In this document: positions 51,072 to 56,976 of the stretch, piece by piece
Position numbering within the stretch: the first letter of the stretch is position 1
How the letters are laid out: the number at the start of each line of letters is the position of its first letter
From: Astrobacterium formosum
GTDB lineage: Bacteria; Pseudomonadota; Alphaproteobacteria; Rhizobiales; Xanthobacteraceae
Direction of reading: 5' to 3'
DNA length: 64,000 nucleotides
Assembly (NCBI GenBank): GCA_030848545.1
Contig: JAVDCA010000001.1
Location: forward strand, 372,001-436,000
The notes under the pieces: generated by a model
Databases searched by the model: none
What the model was told of the DNA's origin: nothing
The model's input: the letters and a program-made list of their open reading frames with translations, nothing else
Position numbers and translations under genes: made by a program

Positions 51072-51902
51072 ATGGAATTCGATCATCAGGCCGATCAGCC
51101 GAGGCGCGCCGCCGGGCCTGACGAGGCAGCCTCCGATACGGCGCTGATCGACGTTCTGTGCGACCGGCTGTTGCCTCTCGCCGGCGACCACCGCGTCGCC
51201 GACCTCCGCATCGGGCTCGGTTACACGGGTGTCCTGCTCGACGATGGCCGCTGCGGTCTGGCGTATACGTTCCGCGATGCGGTGCCGGAACGAGGCTGCA
51301 ACGTGCTCGACGACGCGGGTACGCTGGCCGGGCGCGCGGCGGCGGACCTCGCGCCGCTCGCCAAGTCGTCGGACATGATCGCCGCCGCCGTCGGACTCGC
51401 CACCCTCAACGCACTCATCGAGCCGCCCGTCGGCGAGAGTTCCGACGTCCTCGAACTCCTGACCATCCGCGGCGAGGACGAGGTCGGCATGGTGGGACAT
51501 TTCCGGCCGCTCACGGCTCCGCTGCGAGCCAAGGCGAAGGCGCTCCACGTCTTCGAGCGGCACGCCGACGCAGCCGCCGGCATCCTGGCCGCGGAGGCGG
51601 CCAGGGACGTGTTGCCGCGCTGCCAGGTCGCGATCGTGACCGCGACGTCGCTGCTGAACCGGACCATGGACACGCTCCTGGACCTGTGCCGCAACGCCCG
51701 CGAAGTCGTCATCCTGGGGCCGTCGACGCCGTTGCGTCCGGACGTCTTCGCCGGCCGCGGCGTCACCTGTCTCTCCGGGGTGGCGGTGACCGATGGACCG
51801 CGGGCGCTGCAAATCCTCGGCGAAGGCGGCGGCACCCGCAGGCTGCAGCCCGCATTGCGGAAGGTGAATCTTCGCGTCGAAGCGGCAGCGCGCCGCGCGT
51901 GA
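51072..51902 (+). CDS. DUF4213/DUF364 putative metal-chelating protein
   Basis: This 276-residue protein has an N-terminal DUF4213 part with VADLRIGLGYTGVLLDDGRC and AYTFRD, the helix SSDMIAAAVGLATLNALIEP, and a C-terminal Rossmann-like DUF364 part with VGMVGHFRPL, VAIVTATSLLNRTMDTLLDL and VILGPSTPLRPDVFAGRGVT. DUF364 is annotated as a heavy-metal chelation domain by structural analogy only. The ATG at 51072 follows GAGGCGTG. In anaerobes this family is often encoded with molybdenum or corrinoid genes; here it stands between a thioesterase and a NifX-type protein. Confidence 0.85.
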   Translation: MEFDHQADQPRRAAGPDEAASDTALIDVLCDRLLPLAGDHRVADLRIGLGYTGVLLDDGRCGLAYTFRDAVPERGCNVLDDAGTLAGRAAADLAPLAKSSDMIAAAVGLATLNALIEPPVGESSDVLELLTIRGEDEVGMVGHFRPLTAPLRAKAKALHVFERHADAAAGILAAEAARDVLPRCQVAIVTATSLLNRTMDTLLDLCRNAREVVILGPSTPLRPDVFAGRGVTCLSGVAVTDGPRALQILGEGGGTRRLQPALRKVNLRVEAAARRA

Positions 51903-51914
51903 GCTTCTTTGGTG

Positions 51915-51935
51915 CGCGCGCCGTCGCGGCGCGCG
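51915..51935. repeat. 9-bp perfect hairpin after DUF364 gene
   Basis: CGCGCGCCG and CGGCGCGCG flank a TCG loop 13 bases after the DUF364 stop. There is no T-run, so it is not a standard intrinsic terminator, but it may divide the cluster into two transcripts or stabilise the upstream mRNA. Confidence 0.6.
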
Positions 51936-52014
51936 ACAGTCTTGATCGGAATGGCCGGGGCGGCTGCCTCGTCCGGTGCGTGCAGGGCGTGATCTCAACC
52001 CGCAATGAGGAGCC

Positions 52015-52437
52015 ATGATCATGCGTATCGCCGTTGCAAGTCAGAATTTCCGGACCATCACCCCGCATGCCGGTGTGACGCGTCGCTTTCTCGTCTACGA
52101 AGCCGTGCCGGGCCAACCACTACGCGAGGCCGCCCGGCTGGATCTTCCGCGGCAGCTGGCGATGCGCGAAGTTGCAAGAACTGCTCCGCATCCGCTCGAC
52201 GCCGTCGATGTCGTGCTCGTCGGCAGTGCCGGACCGGGCTTTTTGCGGCGCATGGAAGAGCGCGGCATCGCCGCCGTGGTGACGTCTGAAACAGACCCGC
52301 TGGGGGCGGTGGCACATTATCTCGCCGGGACGCTCGCTCTGGCGCCGACGGACAGGCATAGCGGGGACGATGACCGCAGCCCCTGCTATGGCGTTCGCCT
52401 GCGGGCGCGACGCCGGATGGGGCGGAAAGCGTGCTGA
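52015..52437 (+). CDS. NifX/NifB-type cluster-binding protein, second stand-alone copy
   Basis: This 140-residue protein reads MIMRIAVASQNFRTITPHAG, VTRRFLVYEAVPGQP and VDVVLVGSAGPGFLRRMEER, then GIAAVVTSETDPLGAVAHYL. This is the dinitrogenase iron-molybdenum cofactor domain. The C-terminal 30 residues are basic (RLRARRRMGRKAC). It is the third domain of this kind in the cluster. GAGGAG precedes the ATG pair at 52015 and 52021. A gap of 230 bases follows before the Cys-rich peptide. Confidence 0.83.
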   Translation: MIMRIAVASQNFRTITPHAGVTRRFLVYEAVPGQPLREAARLDLPRQLAMREVARTAPHPLDAVDVVLVGSAGPGFLRRMEERGIAAVVTSETDPLGAVAHYLAGTLALAPTDRHSGDDDRSPCYGVRLRARRRMGRKAC

Positions 52438-52567
52438 GGCGCGTCACGCACACAGGTCACCCGTCCTCGCTCGTGCGTGGCGTCGGCTCGACCAATATGG
52501 AACCTGTTGCGGAACCTTCTCGGCGAGTGTGAGGGCGCGTTGAATCCTTGCGGCGGGTGATCCTCGA

Positions 52568-52591
52568 ATTTCCCGGGACGTCCCGGGAAAT
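52568..52591. promoter_or_regulatory. 24-bp perfect palindrome, candidate operator
   Basis: ATTTCCCGGGAC is followed directly by its exact complement GTCCCGGGAAAT. Each half contains the smaller palindrome TCCCGGGA, with the two centres ten bases apart (one helical turn). It lies 80 bases before the Cys-rich peptide and about 200 before cobO. Perfect symmetry without a loop favours a protein-binding site over an RNA hairpin. Confidence 0.6.
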
Positions 52592-52670
52592 GAGCCGGCG
52601 CGAATCGGGGTCCAAGACTTCCCCGCTGGCGGGCGGGATGGACGCGGTGATGAAGCGGGGAGAACTCGTG

Positions 52671-52787
52671 ATGACATCGGACTTTCATCAGCAGGGATCG
52701 ACGATCTCGGCCTGCGCGACTTGCCCGGTCGGTTGCGACCATTTTTCTTGCCGCGGCGGCATCTTCGACGCTCGTTACGCGTCATGA
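52671..52787 (+). CDS. 38-residue Cys-rich peptide
   Basis: The short frame reads MTSDFHQQGSTISACATCPV then GCDHFSCRGGIFDARYAS. It has four Cys as C-x2-C-x3-C-x5-C, suited to a zinc or Fe-S site. GGGGAGAA lies about ten bases before the ATG, and its stop overlaps the first ATG of the adenosyltransferase (ATGA), supporting real translation and coupling. In-frame ATGs at 52638 and 52650 could lengthen it slightly. I do not recognise the family. It may be a small metal carrier for the cluster. Confidence 0.6.
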   Translation: MTSDFHQQGSTISACATCPVGCDHFSCRGGIFDARYAS

Positions 52788-53383
52788 GGTCGGACATGTC
52801 TGTTAGGGGTTACGTCCATGTCTATACCGGCGACGGCAAAGGCAAGACCACCGCTGCAATCGGGCTCGCCGTTCGCGCGATAGGCGCGGGCAAACGGGTC
52901 CTGTTTCTGCAGTTCATGAAGGCGCGTTCTTATAGCGAACACGCGGTTCTGGAGCGGCTGTCCACGGCGCTGACGCTCGTCACATTGGGAAAGCCTTACT
53001 TTGTCGTCAAGGAAGGCACAATGACCGAAAACGAGGTGCGGGCATTCGACGGCGGAATCGTCAGCTTCACGCCGGGGCGACCGCCGGAGGAATACAGGAA
53101 AGCCATGGCGGAGGGGGTCGATCTCGCCAAGAAGGCGGTGAGCGAAGGCGCCTACGAACTCGTCGTCCTCGACGAAATCATCGTGGCGGCGCATTTTGAA
53201 CTGGTCGGCAACGATCAGATCGCGGACATATTATCGAGCCGCCTGGATTCGGTCGAACTCGTCCTTACCGGACGGGGGGCATCGGACGAACTGATGGCCC
53301 GCGCCGATCTGGTCACGGTCATGCAGAAAGTGAAGCATTACTACGACTGTGGTGTACTTGCCCGCGCAGGCATCGATTGCTGA
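52784..53383 (+). CDS. cob(I)yrinic acid a,c-diamide adenosyltransferase (CobO/BtuR type)
   Basis: The 199-residue protein has the CobA/CobO/BtuR P-loop, VYTGDGKGKTTAAIGLAVRA, with LFLQFMKARSYSEHAVLERL, ELVVLDEIIVAAHF, VELVLTGRGASDELMARADL and VTVMQKVKHYYD. It transfers adenosyl from ATP to cob(I)alamin-type corrinoids. The ATG at 52784 overlaps the preceding stop; an ATG at 52796 with GAGG upstream is an alternative. No other cobalamin synthesis gene is near, so it may salvage corrinoid, supplying NrdJ among others, or be a specialised paralogue. Confidence 0.87.
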   Translation: MRSDMSVRGYVHVYTGDGKGKTTAAIGLAVRAIGAGKRVLFLQFMKARSYSEHAVLERLSTALTLVTLGKPYFVVKEGTMTENEVRAFDGGIVSFTPGRPPEEYRKAMAEGVDLAKKAVSEGAYELVVLDEIIVAAHFELVGNDQIADILSSRLDSVELVLTGRGASDELMARADLVTVMQKVKHYYDCGVLARAGIDC

Positions 53384-53446
53384 CGGGCATCTCGTGCCGT
53401 GACGCCGGTGCCCGGGGGGGGGGGCGCTTCACCGCGCCGTTTTCAC

Positions 53447-53491
53447 CATCGCCCTTCGAGGCTCGCCGTCGGCGAGCACCTCAGAACGACG
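53447..53491. repeat. CCTTCGAGGCTCGC repeat element
   Basis: CATCGCCCTTCGAGGCTCGCC and GGCGAGCACCTCAGAACGACGG form an imperfect hairpin around GTC. The sequence resembles dispersed CCTTCGAG...CCTCAGGATGACGG repeats of related bacteria. It sits between cobO and the HicB-like gene. Confidence 0.65.
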
Positions 53492-53492
53492 G

Positions 53493-53675
53493 TCAAAGGC
53501 TGATGCCGATGGCATGCGTCATAGATTGACTGGCGGCGACGACGCGCAGCGTCAGAGTCTTCACCTTCGCGCGCGCCTGTTCCGGGCTAACGCCATGCGC
53601 CGGAACGCCGGACAATGCCGGGACTTCGGCGATCCAGCGGCCATCGGCTTCGCGCTCGACGTCGAGCGTGAGCAT
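53493..53675 (-). CDS. HicB-like protein, shortened, no HicA partner
   Basis: This 60-residue protein begins MLTLDVEREADGRWIAEVPA with LSGVPAHGVSPEQARAKVKT, the half-RNase-H fold of HicB-type antitoxins. It ends in RVVAASQSMTHAIGISL, where relatives continue with a longer tail. No HicA toxin follows or precedes it. It starts 17 bases after the ArsR stop and may be co-transcribed with it. It could be an orphan or a decaying relic. Confidence 0.65.
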   Translation of the reverse strand: MLTLDVEREADGRWIAEVPALSGVPAHGVSPEQARAKVKTLTLRVVAASQSMTHAIGISL

Positions 53676-53691
53676 TGTACCGCAAGTCCAT

Positions 53692-54057
53692 TCATCCGCA
53701 CTTGGCGGATTTTTCGCAGAATACCTGGTAGAGCGCGCCGACGATGATGCGCGCCTCCGGACTGGCGATGCTGTAGAAAATGGTCTTGCCGTCGCGGCGG
53801 GCGGAGACGAGGCCGTCGGCGCGCAGGCGCGCGAGCTGCTGCGACACGGTGGGCTGGCGCAGTTCGAGCTGGCGTTCGAGTTCGGACACCGACTTCTCGC
53901 CCTGGGACAGGATGCACAGGATCATCAGCCGGTTCTCATGGGCGAGCGCCTTGAGAAAATCGGCCGCATGCTTGGCCTTGTCGGCCATCTTTTCCGCATC
54001 GGCGCCCGCCAATAGGGGCTGGCGGCCGGCGGCGGAGGAGGTTTGCGAGGTCCGCAT
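53692..54057 (-). CDS. ArsR-family regulator, persulfide sensor type (SqrR/BigR/SoxR-like)
   Basis: The 121-residue winged-helix regulator has LKALAHENRLMILCILSQGE, ELRQPTVSQQLARLRADGLV and SARRDGKTIFYSIASPEARI. C48 (MILC) and C114 (QVFC) are at the positions used by SqrR and BigR to form a tetrasulfide bridge with reactive sulfur; an extra C120 ends the protein. It lies beside the sox genes and probably represses them until sulfide or thiosulfate is present. A candidate ATTC-N8-GAAT operator lies before soxY. Confidence 0.88.
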   Translation of the reverse strand: MRTSQTSSAAGRQPLLAGADAEKMADKAKHAADFLKALAHENRLMILCILSQGEKSVSELERQLELRQPTVSQQLARLRADGLVSARRDGKTIFYSIASPEARIIVGALYQVFCEKSAKCG

Positions 54058-54066
54058 GAGGTGATC

Positions 54067-54546
54067 CTATCTTCCCACCGGTGCGGCGGGCAATAAGCCG
54101 GCCGGCGCGGCCTGGTTCTTCAGCCTGTCGAGCAGAACGCCGAACAATCCCCAAAACTGATCATCGCCCGCATAGCCCCGAAATCGGCCGATCTCGCGGC
54201 CATTGTCAATGAGGACGAACACCGGCGTCAGCCGCTCGACCTTGACGAAGGCGAGATCGGCCGGAATGGCCTTGGTGATGTCGACGCGTCGCGCCGGCAC
54301 CACCTTGCCTTCCGCCGTCAGGGGATAGATCGGCGCCACCTCGCGGTCGAACGCGGCGCAGTAGGGACAGCCGGGGCGCTCGAAAATCAGCAACTGAGCG
54401 GCCCGGGACGGGGTCGGCAGCGCGAGGCCGAGCACCAAGGCCGTGAGCCCGAAAGACAAGTCGATCAGGGAGCGTTTTCCTCGCCCCTTCGCAGCCGCGC
54501 TTGCGGCTGAATTCTGGATCCGGGCGGTCGGGCTGCCCATGCGCAT
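54067..54546 (-). CDS. soxS: SoxS-type periplasmic thioredoxin
   Basis: This 159-residue protein has a signal or anchor segment (about 28-49, ending PTPSRAA) and a thioredoxin-like domain with C60-P-Y-C63 in IFERPGCPYCAAFDREVAPI, then VDITKAIPADLAFVKVERLT and PVFVLIDNGREIGRFRGYAG. In Sox systems SoxS is thought to keep the SoxY carrier Cys reduced. Its ATG shares one base with the stop of the preceding gene, and the ArsR regulator follows nine bases downstream, so the three form a leftward operon. Confidence 0.85.
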   Translation of the reverse strand: MRMGSPTARIQNSAASAAAKGRGKRSLIDLSFGLTALVLGLALPTPSRAAQLLIFERPGCPYCAAFDREVAPIYPLTAEGKVVPARRVDITKAIPADLAFVKVERLTPVFVLIDNGREIGRFRGYAGDDQFWGLFGVLLDRLKNQAAPAGLLPAAPVGR

Positions 54547-55271
54547 CAGCCGTATCGGAATGCCAAGAGATTGTCGAACGACTGCAGTTCGATCAGCAGC
54601 CGGTGCACGAGGTCGCCATCCCGCGCCGCGACGGCGGCGGGCATCTGGGCGAGCGAGGCGGCGACGCCGTCGACCAGACGGCGGAATTCCGGCAGGTGGC
54701 GCACGTCGTCCGGCGCCATGGCGTCGCAGCGCCGTACGCCGCTCCCATAGGCTTCGGCGGCTGCCGAGAGGTCAGTGATGGCATCAGGCGACGTCCAGTC
54801 CGGCGGCTGGTCGCGGAAGGCGATCAACCGGTCCATGGCGGCGTTGGCGTCGAGAATGCAGTCGGCCAGAATCTCGATGCCGCTCGTGCGCCGCAACTCG
54901 GACAATTCCTTGCGCACCGAGACGAGAGCGCCACCCGCGAGGTCGGTGCGCCCCATGGTCAGCATCAGCGATACGCCGACGAGCCGGGTCGGCACGTCGA
55001 CGAGGGCGGTCACGTAGCGGGGATTGTCGCGAAACTCCGGCGGCCGGTCGTTGCCGAACCGCTCCACGACCGTGCCCCAGGCTTCGCGCATGGCGGCGAT
55101 CTCGGCGCTCGCGAGCTCGACGTTTCCGGTGCGCAAATAGCCGATGGCGACGCGGTTATGGGCGGAAAACGTCTCGACCGCGTCATGGAATTGGGCGAGA
55201 TCGCCGGCGGATGCGCCGCCGGCACAGATCGCCAGAGAAATTACAGCGGCGAGAACGGGACGCGCCGGCAT
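54546..55271 (-). CDS. hypothetical periplasmic protein linked to sox
   Basis: This 241-residue protein has a signal peptide (about 1-22, ending GGASA) and a largely helical mature part with HDAVETFSAHNRVAIGYLRT, AMREAWGTVVERFG and two Cys (ADCILD and GVRRCDAM) that could pair. No heme motif is present. I do not recognise the family, but its place in the soxS-regulator operon suggests a helper role in sulfur oxidation. The ATG at 55271 gives a standard signal peptide; the frame is open to 55298. Confidence 0.7.
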   Translation of the reverse strand: MPARPVLAAVISLAICAGGASAGDLAQFHDAVETFSAHNRVAIGYLRTGNVELASAEIAAMREAWGTVVERFGNDRPPEFRDNPRYVTALVDVPTRLVGVSLMLTMGRTDLAGGALVSVRKELSELRRTSGIEILADCILDANAAMDRLIAFRDQPPDWTSPDAITDLSAAAEAYGSGVRRCDAMAPDDVRHLPEFRRLVDGVAASLAQMPAAVAARDGDLVHRLLIELQSFDNLLAFRYG

Positions 55272-55375
55272 GGATGTCACCAGGGATTGACCACACATAT
55301 GGGCGAATGTGAATATATACGCGGAAGCGGCTGAAGTCGCGCGCGAGGGGGAGGATATGACGCCATGGTGAAGAG

Positions 55376-55951
55376 ATGCAGACCAGACGCCAGGTGATGG
55401 CCGGGACGCTGGCGCTCTGCGGTTCGGCGATCATGGGACAGGCGAGGGCGGAGGCGCCGCTTCTCGGCGACGACGGCCTCTATCGCCAACCCTGGTTCAT
55501 CGACAGCTTTCTCGAACTCGCCGACGACCTCGAAACCGCGCGTCGGAACGGAAAGCGACTGGCGGTGATGTGGGAGCTCAAAGGCTGCCCCTATTGCCGG
55601 GAAACCCACCTTGTCAATTTCGCTCGCCCCGATATCGCCGACTACGTGCGCAGCAATTTCGATGTTCTGCAGCTCAACATCATCGGCGCCCGCAAGGTGA
55701 CGGACTTCGACGGCAGCGAAATGGGCGAAAAACAGTTGGCGGCCAAGTACGCCGTGCGTTTCACGCCCAGCATCCTGTTCTTCCCCGAGAGCGCCGCGGG
55801 GCTTGGTGAACGCCCGGCGGACAAGCGGGAAGTGGCCCGCGCGGCCGGCTATTATCGGCCCGACGACTTCCTTGCCATGTTTCGCTATGTGCGCGAAAAG
55901 GCGTACGAAACGACGAGCTTTCGCGATTTCCTCAAGGCCGTGCGATCGTGA
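55376..55951 (+). CDS. soxW: SoxW-type thioredoxin
   Basis: The 191-residue protein has a signal peptide with an Arg pair (MQTRRQVMAGTLALCGSAIM, cleavage after QARA) and a thioredoxin domain with C71-P-Y-C74 in ELKGCPYCRETHLVNFARPD. VLQLNIIGARKVTDFDG and YAVRFTPSILFF supply the rest of the fold, including the cis-Pro. SoxW-like proteins receive electrons across the membrane and act on Sox proteins. It heads the rightward sox transcript. A strong 10-bp hairpin lies right after its stop. Confidence 0.85.
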   Translation: MQTRRQVMAGTLALCGSAIMGQARAEAPLLGDDGLYRQPWFIDSFLELADDLETARRNGKRLAVMWELKGCPYCRETHLVNFARPDIADYVRSNFDVLQLNIIGARKVTDFDGSEMGEKQLAAKYAVRFTPSILFFPESAAGLGERPADKREVARAAGYYRPDDFLAMFRYVREKAYETTSFRDFLKAVRS

Positions 55952-55972
55952 TTGTTCGGTCGCCGAACAATC
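55950..55972. promoter_or_regulatory. 10-bp perfect hairpin after soxW
   Basis: GATTGTTCGG and CCGAACAATC are exact complements around a TCG loop. The left arm starts on the second base of the soxW stop codon. Without a T-run it is more likely an mRNA-stability or attenuation hairpin, or a protein site, than a terminator. It directly precedes a TTGACA box and a candidate SqrR-type operator. Confidence 0.6.
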
Positions 55973-55974
55973 CC

Positions 55975-55995
55975 TTGACATTCAAACTACCGAAT
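55975..55995. promoter_or_regulatory. candidate SqrR/SoxR-type operator and -35 box before soxY
   Basis: ATTC (55980-55983) and GAAT (55992-55995) are separated by eight bases, the ATTC-N8-GAAT arrangement I recall for the Rhodobacter SqrR repressor. TTGACA at 55975-55980 abuts it and could be a -35 box, although no good -10 is seen. The neighbouring ArsR protein has the matching sensor cysteines. A degenerate GAAT-rich stretch also lies in the divergent region at 55298-55320. Confidence 0.5.
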
Positions 55996-56094
55996 ATGAA
56001 GGTAAGCGGCCGGCCATAAGAAGCACTTTTCAGTGCCGCCGAAATCCGCGCACAATCAAGAATGGCCGCCACGCGGTCGAGGGAGAGAGACGCC

Positions 56095-56550
56095 ATGACA
56101 GGACTGAGCCGACGCACTGCGCTTGCGGTCGGAGCCGGGGGCGCCGCGCTGGCGCTGATCGGCAACATCCATTCCGCCGTCGCGGCACCCAAGGATGCCG
56201 AGGCCGACATCGCCAAGTTCACCGGTGGCAAGACGGCCGAGAAGGGCAAGATCACCATCGATCTCCCCGAGATCGCCGAGAACGGCAACACTGTGCCGCT
56301 CACGGTTTCTGTGGACAGCCCGATGACGGCCGAAAGCCACGTCACCGACATCCTGGTGGTCGCCGACGGCAATCCGCGCCCGGGGGTGGCCACGTTCCAC
56401 TTCACGCCCCTGTCGGGCTCGGCCGAGGCGACGACCCGCATCCGCCTTGCCACCACCCAGAACATCGTCGTGGTCGCCAAGACCTCGGACGGCAAGCTCT
56501 ACACCGGCCAGAAACTGGTCAAGGTGACGATCGGCGGCTGTGGCGGCTGA
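56095..56550 (+). CDS. soxY: thiosulfate carrier subunit SoxY
   Basis: SoxY covalently carries sulfur intermediates on a C-terminal swinging arm. This 151-residue protein has a Tat-like signal (MTGLSRRTALAVGAGGAALA, ending SAVAA), a beta-sandwich domain with VPLTVSVDSPM and VTDILVVADGNPRPGVATFH, and the defining GGCGG end with carrier C149. ATG 56095 follows GAGGGAGAG; the longer frame from 56062 lacks a signal-peptide-like start. soxZ follows after 45 bases. Confidence 0.96.
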   Translation: MTGLSRRTALAVGAGGAALALIGNIHSAVAAPKDAEADIAKFTGGKTAEKGKITIDLPEIAENGNTVPLTVSVDSPMTAESHVTDILVVADGNPRPGVATFHFTPLSGSAEATTRIRLATTQNIVVVAKTSDGKLYTGQKLVKVTIGGCGG

Positions 56551-56595
56551 CCGGCCCTGTCGACAACGAAAACAGACATTTGGAGGAAGACCCCG

Positions 56596-56919
56596 ATGGC
56601 CGAGAAGCCGCGTATCAAACTGCCGAAGACCGCCAAGAAGGGCGAGGTCGTCCAGATCAAGACCCTGTTGTCGCACACGATGGAATCGGGCCAGCGCAAG
56701 GATGCGAGCGGCAACATCATACCGCGCAAGATCATCAACAAATTCGCCTGCACGTTCAACGACAAGCCGGTGTTCTCCGCCGACATCGAGCCGGCGGTCG
56801 CCGCCAATCCCTACATGCAGTTCGCGGCCAGGGTCGAAGAGAGCGGCACTTTCAAGTTTTCCTGGACCGACGACGACGGCACCGTGACCACCGCCGTGGA
56901 GAAGATCACCGTCTCCTGA
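56596..56919 (+). CDS. soxZ: SoxZ, partner of SoxY
   Basis: This 107-residue beta-sandwich protein matches SoxZ: RIKLPKTAKKGEVVQIKTLL, HTMESGQRKDASGNIIPRKI, INKFACTFNDKPVFSADIEP and FSWTDDDGTVTTAVEKITVS. It has no signal peptide, as usual, and is exported bound to SoxY through the Tat signal of SoxY. It lies between soxY and soxXA. TGGAGGAAGA precedes the ATG. Confidence 0.96.
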   Translation: MAEKPRIKLPKTAKKGEVVQIKTLLSHTMESGQRKDASGNIIPRKIINKFACTFNDKPVFSADIEPAVAANPYMQFAARVEESGTFKFSWTDDDGTVTTAVEKITVS

Positions 56920-56976
56920 CATGGACGGTCTCTCGAACTGACTAACCCCCAGGCCAGTGAACGAGGAATCGCCGTC

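Noticed and set aside
52498-52517. Sigma54-like promoter (TGGAAC...TTGC) before the Cys-rich peptide
   Set aside because: The GG and GC elements are eight bases apart instead of ten; a GGAACCT direct repeat explains the resemblance.
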